NCBI RefSeq assembly: GCF_018274385.1
Contig: NZ_JAAFYZ010000047.1
Location: 1 to 56,773 of the forward strand
Length of the DNA stretch: 56,773 nucleotides
Direction: 5' to 3'
Origin: Catenulispora pinistramenti
Lineage (GTDB): Bacteria; Actinomycetota; Actinomycetes; Streptomycetales; Catenulisporaceae
A program made the translations under genes and the position numbers. Numbering within the stretch: position 1 is the stretch's first letter; each line of letters starts with the position of its first letter. The notes beneath the pieces are model-generated. The model was not told the DNA's origin. It did no database searches and saw nothing but the letters and a program-made list of their open reading frames with translations. Shown here in pieces: positions 32,440 through 40,630 of this stretch.

Positions 32440-34992
32440 TCAGTAGCCGAAGACGAAGTGGTCGAAGGTGGAGTAGTCGAACTGGCCGTAGGGGTTGGGG
32501 TCGGCCGGGGAGATCTGCAACGTGAGTTTGGCCTCGCCGGTGGTGTCCACCGACCAGGCGATGTTCTCCACGAACCCGTCGACCGCCACCGGCACGGCCG
32601 GGGCCGGCGGCCGCCGGACGGCCTTCACCCGGGAGCCGAGGTCCAGGCCGAGCACCGCCGGCCACATCGCCGGGTTCGCCGAGGGGTTGACTGTCAGCGC
32701 CGCGACCCGGGTGTGCGAGGTCTTGTAGCGGTTGACCAGGAAGTTGGCCTGGTCCTGGCACTCCTGCGCATTGGTTGACTGGGAGGTGACCTGCCGGTCG
32801 CGGACCCCGTTGGCCATTTGGGAGGCGAAGTCCTGCCCGGTGAAAATGATGTTGGTGCTGGCCTGGGTAATCTCGGCGAGGTTGGTGACCAGTGTCGGGT
32901 CGTAGTCGAAGCCGGGCTGGTCTTCGTACGGCCACTCCCCCGCCGCGGTGTTCTCCCCGAACACCACTGGCGACGGCGGCGGGTTCCAGCGTTGCGAGCG
33001 CGGCTCCAGGACCACGGTGCCGGCGGCGTCGCAGTACATGGTCCCGCCCTCGGTGTCGGTGACTGCTTGCAGAGCAGAGGCCGCGTCGGTGTCGACCAGG
33101 TCGGTGGCGGCCATGAGGGATGCGGTGTCGCTGTCGACGCTGGCAGGCCCCATCCATGCGGCCGCCGACAGGATCTTGCCGAACCGTTGGTCCGCAGAAT
33201 CGCCTGCCCAGCCGGTGCGCCACGCGGCGTAGATGGCGTTCCACTGGTCGCTGTCGATGGCCCCGGCCCACTCGATCGCCAGGGCGACATCGCCGGAGAG
33301 GTTGTATTCCACGTCGTTGTAGTTCGCGGCACCGATCAGGTCCTGTCCGTACCCTCCGGTCGGAGGTACGAAGGCGGGTGTGACGGCGGTGCCGTATTGG
33401 ATGCTGTCGAACCCGCTGCTGCACGAGGTGCCGTCGGCGGTGAGCCCGATGTAGGCCAGGTGCCAGTTGCCGATGCCGGCCTGGCCCAGGTAGTGAATCC
33501 CGGCGGCGCCCTGGTTGTTGGGGCCCTGATACACCGCCGAGACCGACAGGTCCGGGTTCACCCACAGCCCGACCGCGGTGGTCTGGGGCCCTTTCCAACT
33601 CGCCAGCCAGATCGCCGACTGCGCCTTCGGCGCCGCCAGCACCCGAAACGCGATCATGCGGGTGAAGCCTTGGCCCCCCGTACCGGGGCCAAGGAGGCCG
33701 GCACGGCTCGGCGGCAGCTGGATGTACGACATGTTGCGCGGCAGGTCATAGTCACCCACCCCGGTCGGCGCGGTGGAGGCGATGTTCACCACCGTGGTCC
33801 CCACCGGGCAGGCGAAGTTCCCGGCCGGCACGGCCGCGGTCCGGGTGACCCCGGCGGTGACCGCGCCGGCGCCTTCAATGCCGATCGCCACCTGCGCCGG
33901 ATCCCGCTGCCCGGTCGCATCCAGAAACACCCCGCCGGCCTGGTCGTCCAGCATGTACGCGAACGTCGGCAGCGGCGCCCCCGGTGTGCGGAACGCCGCG
34001 GCGGTGAACGGGTCGGTCAGTTTCGATTGCGACAGCAACGCCAAGGCGTCGACTGCGGTCGCCTGTACCTGCCCCAGCGTTCCCTGCTGCCGCCAGGTCT
34101 GCGGATAGCGCTCGACTCCCCCGGTGAACAGGTTGAACCAGGTGCCCGGGAGCTGGAAGGTAGTCGCGCCGCTGTTCTGCTCGAACTGCACCCCATCCAT
34201 CTGGAACGTCCAAGCAGTGGCCGGCGCCGCCTCCAAGGTCAGCCCGATAAAGACGCCTGCCGCGCCGGAAGGGGCGGTACCCGCGATCCCCACCGGCGTC
34301 CATCCAGCTGTGGCCGACCCGGTCAGCGACACCGATGGAGCCGTGATCGTGGAGATCATGTTCCCGGCAGCGTTCTGCCACCGCACGTACGGAACGACCG
34401 CCGTGTTGGCCCCAGCAGTCACCGAACGGATCCGCACCGAGAATGCATACGGCAGGCCTGCGCCGACAGCGATGGGCAGTGGCCCCACCTTGGCCACGGA
34501 GTTTCCTGCGGTGACCCCGGCCGGGACCTGCACCTGCCATACCTGCGTGCCCTGCCATGCTGAAGCCGAAGCAAACACCGTCGGCTGGCCGTACAGACCC
34601 GTGAGCCCGAACGTTGTGCCGACCGTGCCAGCGGCTAGCGGGGTACCCTCCCCGCCGGTGGCCTGGTCGATGGTGAGCAGGTTTGTACTCGGCGGCCACT
34701 GGGCCCGGATCCGGAACGGCTGGTATGGAGTAACCTGCCCGGCCACCGCCGAGCCGGTGTTGCCCGGATCGAACAGTCCGTCCCGGTTGTCCAGGACCCC
34801 CGACCACGTGCCGGCGGTGAACTGATCCAGCTCGTACTGGCGGCCCCGGGCGATGTTCCACGAGCCGATCAGCCGCGACGTGATGTCCAGCCACGGCAGC
34901 AGTTCGTAGGACGCGGCCGACGGCCCGTAGCCGATGTGACCACCCGGGGACCACAGGGCTTGGAGCCTGGGCCAGCTCGGGTTCTGCGACAT
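32440..34992 (-). CDS. Large minor tail / tail-tip protein with carbohydrate-binding-like domains
   Basis: An 850-residue protein. The N-terminal ~100 residues (RGRQYELDQFTAGTWSGVLD) resemble the distal-tail hub region of actinophages. A beta-sandwich insertion (about 110-290, ending TAWTFQMDGVQFEQNSG) looks like a carbohydrate-binding module. A LamG-like region follows (about 360-590). The C-terminal part (TNLAEITQASTNIIFTGQDF, then VRDRQVTSQSTNAQECQDQA) is the typical end of Streptomyces-phage minor tail proteins. It likely links the tail tip to fibres and touches the host surface. A late-gene motif lies 14 bases before ATG 34992. Confidence 0.7.
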   Translation of the reverse strand: MSQNPSWPRLQALWSPGGHIGYGPSAASYELLPWLDITSRLIGSWNIARGRQYELDQFTAGTWSGVLDNRDGLFDPGNTGSAVAGQVTPYQPFRIRAQWPPSTNLLTIDQATGGEGTPLAAGTVGTTFGLTGLYGQPTVFASASAWQGTQVWQVQVPAGVTAGNSVAKVGPLPIAVGAGLPYAFSVRIRSVTAGANTAVVPYVRWQNAAGNMISTITAPSVSLTGSATAGWTPVGIAGTAPSGAAGVFIGLTLEAAPATAWTFQMDGVQFEQNSGATTFQLPGTWFNLFTGGVERYPQTWRQQGTLGQVQATAVDALALLSQSKLTDPFTAAAFRTPGAPLPTFAYMLDDQAGGVFLDATGQRDPAQVAIGIEGAGAVTAGVTRTAAVPAGNFACPVGTTVVNIASTAPTGVGDYDLPRNMSYIQLPPSRAGLLGPGTGGQGFTRMIAFRVLAAPKAQSAIWLASWKGPQTTAVGLWVNPDLSVSAVYQGPNNQGAAGIHYLGQAGIGNWHLAYIGLTADGTSCSSGFDSIQYGTAVTPAFVPPTGGYGQDLIGAANYNDVEYNLSGDVALAIEWAGAIDSDQWNAIYAAWRTGWAGDSADQRFGKILSAAAWMGPASVDSDTASLMAATDLVDTDAASALQAVTDTEGGTMYCDAAGTVVLEPRSQRWNPPPSPVVFGENTAAGEWPYEDQPGFDYDPTLVTNLAEITQASTNIIFTGQDFASQMANGVRDRQVTSQSTNAQECQDQANFLVNRYKTSHTRVAALTVNPSANPAMWPAVLGLDLGSRVKAVRRPPAPAVPVAVDGFVENIAWSVDTTGEAKLTLQISPADPNPYGQFDYSTFDHFVFGY

Positions 34993-35106
34993 GGCTGGGC
35001 CTTCACTATTCAGTTGTCTGGTTCACCGCGCACCATTGCCGCAGCCTGGTGGTTCTGGATGGACCGTCCGGTGCGCCTGCGCGAAAATCAGCACCCTTGC
35101 CGCGAA

Positions 35107-38100
35107 CTATGAACCGCGCCGCCGTGCCGCGGAGTACGGCACGTAGGTGTTGCTGTTGCGCAGTCCGAATCGAGTCATGGCGGTGATAACTGCCTGCTGG
35201 ACCGCGACCTCGGTGGACAGCATCGCGCCCTGCACCGTGACCGGGACGATGACCGTGGTGCCACCGCTGGCCCCACCGCCTGAGGCCATCGCGGGCAGTG
35301 CGCCACCGTGGGGAGCGGTGAGCATTGCCAGGGCACGCGGGTCGATCGGTGCACGGCCGGCGAGCATGTCCTTGGACAGGACGTACTCACCGGCGTGCAC
35401 CATCGCCGGGACGGCCTGGCCGGCGGCGCCGGGGACCCAGCCGCCGTCGTCGTAGGTGAGGATGGCGCCCTTGCCGCCGGACTTGATGAACGCCCCGGTC
35501 TGGTCCTGGATCTGGTTGATCTTGTTGAGGGCGTTGTCCAGGTCGCTGGAGTCCATGTGGAACTTGGTGTCCAACTCCGCCGGAACGAGCTGGTACTGCT
35601 TGAGCAGGTCATCGACCTGGTCCTTGGACAGCCCGGCCTTGATCGCCACCTGTTCGAGCTGTACAACCTGGTCGGCCATGGTCTTGTTCGCCGCCCCGAT
35701 GTCGGTACCGGCGTCGAGCTCCTTGGAGTGCATGTCCAAGATGGCGTTGGCCATGTCGGCGATCGCCTGCCGGTTGGCGATCGCCGCATCCGAGTTGGAT
35801 CTGATGTCGGTGGCCGAGCCCTTGAAGCTCGACGCGTTGTTCTGAAGGGTCTGGTCGAGGTCGTTGAACTGACGCTGTAGGGCGTCGACCGAGGTGTTCT
35901 TGCTGATCACGTCGGACATGGCCTGGTACTGCGCCTTGGTGCGGTCGGTGGTGTCCGACAGCTTCTTCAGCGAGTCGTCCAGGCCGCTGTTGGCTGTGGT
36001 GGCTTGGTCGGTGGTGCCGATCCCCAACGCCTGCTCGGCGTTGATCTTGTCTATCGAGGCCCAGTACTGCGGGAAGTCCCGGTTGGCGTTGATCAGCGCC
36101 TCGTGGTTGGTGCCGACCACCGACCGGATTTGGTCGATCAGCTGCGCCGCCCGGTCGGCGTGCCCGGAGGTGACCAACCCGGCCAGCGCGGCATCGTAGG
36201 ACTTCAGGGTGGCGCCGTCGCTGCCGTACTGCTGGTTCAGCTTGCCCAGGACCACGCCCATCTTGGCCATGGGGTCGAGCGTCTGCGGGATCACGGCCTT
36301 GAGCTCGTTGAGCCCATTCACCATGTCGATCATGTTCTCGCCGTCGAACTTGTCCTTGACGTGCGAGGCCGTGTTCTCCCAGGCGTCGAACGCCTTCAGG
36401 TCCACGGCTGCCTGGCCGAGGCCGGCCGAAGTGTCGGACATGCCCGAGCGGCTACGGGCCATGGCGGCAGTGAACTGATCGACGGACACCGCGGCGGTCT
36501 TGGCGTCATCAGAGCTGGACAGCAGGGTCGTGCCGAGCAGCGCGATCCCGGCCACCACACCACCGATGATCGGGATCCCGGCGCCCAGCCCGCCCATCAG
36601 CCCCGCACCGGCGACCTCGGCGCCTTCAGCGTCGGTGGCCATCGCCGCCGTCGAGGTGGCCATCCGGCCCTCGGCTACGGCGACGTCCGCTGCGGCCTGT
36701 TCGGCTGCCGCAGCGGCCTCGGCAGCCTCGGTCTCGGCCACCTTGGCGTAGACGCCGTACTTCTCGGCGGAGACCAGCGCGGCCTCGGCATCAGCCTGCA
36801 TCGACTGGCGGGTGGCCAGCGACACGCCCTCGGAGGATTGCAGCGCCCGCATCATGAACGCGGCCTTCTCGGTGGCGGCGTCGGCCTCCACCTGGGAGGT
36901 CTCCAGAGTCTGCCGGGCCAGCTCCTGCTGCGCGGTCGCGGCGACCTGCGCGGCACGGGCCTGAGCCAGCAGCGCCGGATCGAACGATCCGGTGGCGATC
37001 GCGACGTAGCGGGCCATCGCATCGGTGCCGTCGGCGACACCGCGGTAGACGGTGCCGAACGCCCCGGCCACGGTGGAGCCGATAGCGCCGGCACTGCGGC
37101 CGAACGCCGACCAGGAGGCGCCGACCCCGGAGATGGCCTCCCCGATCTGCCCTGCTTGCCGCAGCGGGAAGGAGATGATCGCCGTGGCAATGTCCCCGAT
37201 GAAGGAGATGGTGCGAAGCCCGGCGAGTAGCGCCCACTTCACTACCAGAGCGCCCAGGACGCCCTCGATGAAGACCTGGAAGTCGCCCTGGTGGTCGCGG
37301 ACCAGGTTGGCGAACCATTCGATGCCCGGCCCGACGGTGTCGACCAGGGTGTGTGCCCCGGACAGCAGGTCGTGGCCGACTGTGTCGGCTACCGACTGCC
37401 CCAGGTGCAGCAGGATCGGCAGGACCACCGCGGCCGCGTCGCGCACCTGGCCGGTGAAGGTGGCGACGTCGTCGGCGACGTCGTGGACCGCCTCCCCGGC
37501 CTGGCGCCAGTTGGAGGTGTCCTCGGTGTCGGCCAGCGGCGCACCGGTATGCGTGGTCAGGTCGCCGGGAGCGAAGGGGTTCGCGGCGTCCTTACCGGGG
37601 CTGCCAGCTCCGGCACCAGTGAGCCCGCCCCAGAACTTGCTCCACGCCGCCGCGCCGCTGGTCTCCAACCAAGACAGCCCGGCGGAAATCTTCGGAACCA
37701 TATAGTCGCCGACTTCGATTCCCACGTTGTGGAACCGGGCGCCGATCACGTCCAACTGCTGGCGTAGCGTCGCAGAGTTCTTCTGCCAGGCCGCGTCCCA
37801 CGCATCGCCGTTGGCCTGCGTGGTGACCTGCTGGTACTTGACCTGGAGCTGGTCGAGCTGAGTGGTCAGCTCGGCGACGCCGCGGAAGGACTTGCCGCCG
37901 CCGAACAGCTTGGTGAGCATCGCGTTCTGCGCGTCTTCGCTCATCCCGTGCTCGGACATCGCCGAACGCAGGTGGCTCAGCGCGACGTAGACACCATCGG
38001 GCTTTTGAAGATCGTCGGCGAGCTGGTTGACGGTCAGCCCGCTGGTCTTCAAAACATCATTGAACGCCGACTGGGTGGACATGGCATCCGAGGTCGACAG

Positions 38101-38910
38101 GCCCAACTCGCTGGTGAACTTCGCGGCCTGCTTGGACTGGCCGACCATCATCGCCAGCATCATCGACAGCCGAGTACCGGCGGTGGACGCCGAGTCGCCC
38201 CGGTCGGTGAGGAAGTCCAATGCCGCGCCAGCCGACATCAGCGAGACATGCAAGGTCGCCGCGGTGGGCTCCCAAGACTTCACCGAGGCGTTGAAGTCGG
38301 TGAACCGCATCATGCCCTGACCGACGATGGCATTGATCTCAGCCATCGCCTTGGCAGGGTCGCGCAGCTGGTCGCCGTAGCCACGCATCACAGAGGTGAG
38401 CGCCACCGTCGTATCGTTCAGGTCGGCGCCGGAGATCTTGGCGGCCTTCTCCGACTCGGCAACAATATCAAGGGCTTGTGACAGTCCCAGGCCTGCCGAG
38501 ACCGGGTAGTACAGGGCCGCGGCAACCTGATCCCCGGCGAACCCGGCCTGATTGCCCAGCTCCAGCAGCTTCTGGTTGAGGCCATCGGCGGTGAGGTGCG
38601 CGCTGGACAACTGCTTGGCATCCAAACCGGCCTGCGTATACAGGCGGGTGACCTGGGTCTGGAAGTCGGTGGCCCACTTCACCGACTCCGCGGCGGAGGC
38701 GACCACCGCGACACCGACGGCCTCGGCGGCGACCTTGACCGCGCCGAACCCGGCGGCGGTCTGAACGTTCGACTCGCGGATCGCATCGGCGTTGGCCTTC
38801 TGGAGCGCCGTGAACCGCTCGCCGTTGACCGCAGCGTCGGCCAAAGCAGCGTTGTAGGGGGAGACGATCGCGCCGATGCGGACCGCGAAGTCCGCGATGA
38901 CATCTGCCAC
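35107..38910 (-). CDS. Tail tape measure protein
   Basis: A 1267-residue protein, the longest gene in the window, GTG 38910. The first ~400 residues carry the TP901-type tape-measure core (LGNQAGFAGDQVAAALYYPV; MRGYGDQLRDPAKAMAEINA). Two hydrophobic stretches lie in the middle (LVVKWALLAGLRTISFIGDI, and IPIIGGVVAGIALLGTTLL), and Ala-rich coiled coil and a C-terminal GGWVPGAAGQAVPAMVHAGE motif follow. It sets tail length and helps DNA ejection. At about 0.15 nm per residue it predicts a long, siphovirus-type tail. Confidence 0.9.
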   Translation of the reverse strand: MADVIADFAVRIGAIVSPYNAALADAAVNGERFTALQKANADAIRESNVQTAAGFGAVKVAAEAVGVAVVASAAESVKWATDFQTQVTRLYTQAGLDAKQLSSAHLTADGLNQKLLELGNQAGFAGDQVAAALYYPVSAGLGLSQALDIVAESEKAAKISGADLNDTTVALTSVMRGYGDQLRDPAKAMAEINAIVGQGMMRFTDFNASVKSWEPTAATLHVSLMSAGAALDFLTDRGDSASTAGTRLSMMLAMMVGQSKQAAKFTSELGLSTSDAMSTQSAFNDVLKTSGLTVNQLADDLQKPDGVYVALSHLRSAMSEHGMSEDAQNAMLTKLFGGGKSFRGVAELTTQLDQLQVKYQQVTTQANGDAWDAAWQKNSATLRQQLDVIGARFHNVGIEVGDYMVPKISAGLSWLETSGAAAWSKFWGGLTGAGAGSPGKDAANPFAPGDLTTHTGAPLADTEDTSNWRQAGEAVHDVADDVATFTGQVRDAAAVVLPILLHLGQSVADTVGHDLLSGAHTLVDTVGPGIEWFANLVRDHQGDFQVFIEGVLGALVVKWALLAGLRTISFIGDIATAIISFPLRQAGQIGEAISGVGASWSAFGRSAGAIGSTVAGAFGTVYRGVADGTDAMARYVAIATGSFDPALLAQARAAQVAATAQQELARQTLETSQVEADAATEKAAFMMRALQSSEGVSLATRQSMQADAEAALVSAEKYGVYAKVAETEAAEAAAAAEQAAADVAVAEGRMATSTAAMATDAEGAEVAGAGLMGGLGAGIPIIGGVVAGIALLGTTLLSSSDDAKTAAVSVDQFTAAMARSRSGMSDTSAGLGQAAVDLKAFDAWENTASHVKDKFDGENMIDMVNGLNELKAVIPQTLDPMAKMGVVLGKLNQQYGSDGATLKSYDAALAGLVTSGHADRAAQLIDQIRSVVGTNHEALINANRDFPQYWASIDKINAEQALGIGTTDQATTANSGLDDSLKKLSDTTDRTKAQYQAMSDVISKNTSVDALQRQFNDLDQTLQNNASSFKGSATDIRSNSDAAIANRQAIADMANAILDMHSKELDAGTDIGAANKTMADQVVQLEQVAIKAGLSKDQVDDLLKQYQLVPAELDTKFHMDSSDLDNALNKINQIQDQTGAFIKSGGKGAILTYDDGGWVPGAAGQAVPAMVHAGEYVLSKDMLAGRAPIDPRALAMLTAPHGGALPAMASGGGASGGTTVIVPVTVQGAMLSTEVAVQQAVITAMTRFGLRNSNTYVPYSAARRRGS

Positions 38911-38953
38911 CGCGGCCTCCCGGGCTGCTCGCTATTCAGTTATGTGTGATGCG

Positions 38954-39427
38954 TCAGCGGAACCCCCAGGGGTGGCCGTTGCCCTTGCCCATCCACTGGG
39001 TGAAACGGAACCCGCCCAGGTCCCGGTGCAGCGCGGTCGCCTCACGCACCGCGCGCTTCAGAAACGGGTGGTCCTGCTCGTGCTCCAGGTACCCGCCATA
39101 CAGCGAGGCCTCACGGTGCGTGCCATAGGAGGTCGTGAACCCCTGGCGCGGACCGATCAACACCGAGTAGGTGCCGTAGTCCCCCGGCTTGGGCTCCTCG
39201 TGACCGATCGAGGACCGAAGGTTCCCGGACCGCAGCGCCGGCGGCTCTCCATGCGGCGACGTCGACGCACCGAACACCTCGGCCCGGTACGTCAGCAACA
39301 ACTCCCTGGCCCTCGCCACCGACAAGTCGGCGAGGGTGTTCATCATCGACGCGGTCTCAGCCGCGCCCTCCTCCACCATCGAGGTGAACAGCTGGGTAAA
39401 TAGCCCCGGCTCCAAGATCTCCGGCAT
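38954..39427 (-). CDS. HK97 gp10-like minor head-tail protein
   Basis: A 157-residue protein. PALRSGNLRSSIGHEE, then YGTHREASLYGGYLEHEQDH and PFLKRAVREATALHRDL follow the HK97 gp10 pattern (basic 'TGNLRxSI', 'YxxYLExGT..HPFLxPA'). That family normally lies between portal-side connectors and the tail terminator. Here it lies between the tail chaperones and the tape measure, which is unusual. Its start overlaps a doubtful small upstream frame. Confidence 0.55.
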   Translation of the reverse strand: MPEILEPGLFTQLFTSMVEEGAAETASMMNTLADLSVARARELLLTYRAEVFGASTSPHGEPPALRSGNLRSSIGHEEPKPGDYGTYSVLIGPRQGFTTSYGTHREASLYGGYLEHEQDHPFLKRAVREATALHRDLGGFRFTQWMGKGNGHPWGFR

Positions 39428-39564
39428 TGGTCCATCCCATAGACATCGATTAGCCGCCGAAGTTCGCCCAAGTCGGTGGCTGCATCCAACCTGAGGGAGT
39501 TGATTCGGTACGCGACTCGCGAAACGTAGTCTCCGCTGAACCCACCCGCAGAGTATTGACTCAC
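39343..39564 (-). CDS. Doubtful small frame upstream of the gp10-like gene
   Basis: A 73-residue GTG-initiated frame. Only its first ~46 residues (SQYSAGGFSGDYVSRVAYRI, then LGELRRLIDVYGMDQ) lie outside the gp10-like gene; the rest overlaps it in another frame. Composition is lower in GC than the late genes. It may be a gene remnant beside the plus-strand cargo gene. No family is recognised. Confidence 0.25.
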   Translation of the reverse strand: MSQYSAGGFSGDYVSRVAYRINSLRLDAATDLGELRRLIDVYGMDQCRRSWSRGYLPSCSPRWWRRARLRPRR

Positions 39565-39715
39565 CGTGCTAAATTCGTTACGAACGACGAAGGGGAGTAG
39601 CCCGCTAGCTCGGACGTCGACATACTGGCTCCTTTGGGAGCCCGGCCCCGGGGCGCCACAGTGGTTGAGACAGGACCACCTGGCGTGGGCAAGACCTTCG
39701 GCCTATCGATCCGTC

Positions 39716-39964
39716 ATGGGTCGGGCCGAAGGTGGCGTCAAGCCTGAAGCCGATCCAGTAGCTGGAAGGCCACGGCCCATGGGGTCTCAAACCGTTTCCC
39801 GCGTTCTCGATGCAGGCGCGACCGCGGCTGTCGTCGGTTTTACCTTGACGATCGCGTTTCTAGCCGTCGTGGTTGTGGTGGCGCTTCGCGGAACCACTCC
39901 TGAGCAGCGGCCAAGCATCCTGCGGGCGCTGGCGGTACTGTTCCGGTCGATCCTTCGCCGTTGA
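39716..39964 (+). CDS. Plus-strand cargo: small single-TM protein
   Basis: ATG 39716 (82 residues) or ATG 39779 (61 residues). TATCGA lies six bases before the first ATG, so a leaderless start is possible. The protein has one strong membrane helix (VVGFTLTIAFLAVVVVVAL) followed by a conserved-looking cytoplasmic tail (TTPEQRPSILRALAVLFRSI), a pattern seen in many short actinobacterial membrane proteins. It sits opposite to the phage late genes, ending 18 bp from the stop of the chaperone gene. Probably a moron gene expressed in the lysogen. Confidence 0.55.
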   Translation: MGRAEGGVKPEADPVAGRPRPMGSQTVSRVLDAGATAAVVGFTLTIAFLAVVVVVALRGTTPEQRPSILRALAVLFRSILRR

Positions 39965-39982
39965 CCGTGAACCTGAGGCGGC

Positions 39983-40209
39983 CTACAAGGCTGTGGCGTC
40001 CTTTTCATGCTCAGCTCGGCGACGAGCACAGATCAGATCCCAGGTGAAGCGCCGCACGTACCAGGGGGTCTCCTGAAGCTGGTGCCAGGTCCAGCCCATC
40101 TCCCGCATCACCTCGAAGTCGACAAGCTCCTCCGGCGGCGCCCCGGAGTTCCACGTGCCCTCGTAGATGGATTCGGCGGGCAACAGGACCTCCTCGAAGT
40201 ACGGGTCTA
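39983..40209 (-). CDS. Tail assembly chaperone, frameshift (T) extension
   Basis: The minus-strand frame shifted by -1 relative to the upstream chaperone continues open past its stop: PYPGGLDPYFEEVLLPAESI, then EELVDFEVMREMGWTWHQLQ and TWDLICARRRAEHEKDATAL to the stop at 39983. The short independent frame from 40183 lacks a convincing start. The gene order (major tail protein, chaperones, tape measure) and overlapping frames match the lambda G/GT arrangement, in which ribosomes slip to make the longer product. The exact slip site is not obvious; candidates lie in the CCCTACCCCGGCGGG stretch. Confidence 0.6.
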
Positions 40210-40551
40210 GCCCGCCGGGGTAGGGTCCGGCGACAACGCCTTGGACAGCGTCGTGCGGATCTCAATCGGGAGCTTGGCCACCAGCTCGGAGGTGGCTGGC
40301 AGTGGCAGCGGCTCCTGATCCGGACCGACGCCGAACGCGTCATAGGCATGCCAGTCGATCACCATGCGGGCGATCACCTCGCGAGAGAACAGCGCCGGGT
40401 CTTTCGTCTGTTCCTGCCCGCCGTCCTCCGGGCCGGTCAGCATCTCCAGCGGCACCGTCTTGCGGTTGCGCAGCACCACGTAGACCTGCTCCCCGGGCTC
40501 GGACAGCTCCGGGAAGTCGTAGCGGATGGTGCGGTTGGCGTAGCCGGGCAC
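40207..40551 (-). CDS. Tail assembly chaperone (G-like)
   Basis: A 114-residue protein starting at GTG 40551, five bases after GAGGAGGG; the frame runs further upstream but passes through the late-gene motif at 40564-40574, so that extension is rejected. It contains YDFPELSEPGEQVYVVLRNR and a C-terminal LPIEIRTTLSKALSPD. Short chaperones of this kind coat the tape measure before tail-tube assembly. The -1 frame downstream gives the longer form. Confidence 0.65.
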   Translation of the reverse strand: MPGYANRTIRYDFPELSEPGEQVYVVLRNRKTVPLEMLTGPEDGGQEQTKDPALFSREVIARMVIDWHAYDAFGVGPDQEPLPLPATSELVAKLPIEIRTTLSKALSPDPTPAG

Positions 40552-40615
40552 GAGGCCCTCCTCTATTAAGTTGTGGATGTGCGCCCGCAAATTTCAACTT
40601 CGCTGCGTAGCGCCC

Positions 40616-40630
40616 TATGCTCGATTCGTG
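40616..40630 (+). promoter_or_regulatory. Leaderless -10 of plus-strand cargo gene
   Basis: TATGCT (40616-40621) is followed by six bases and GTG 40628. No Shine-Dalgarno exists. The paralogue at 46398 has the equivalent TACGAT-7-ATG arrangement, which supports both. Confidence 0.55.

Noticed and set aside
32818-34563. 581-codon plus-strand open frame
   Set aside because: Antisense to the tail-tip gene and without domain features.
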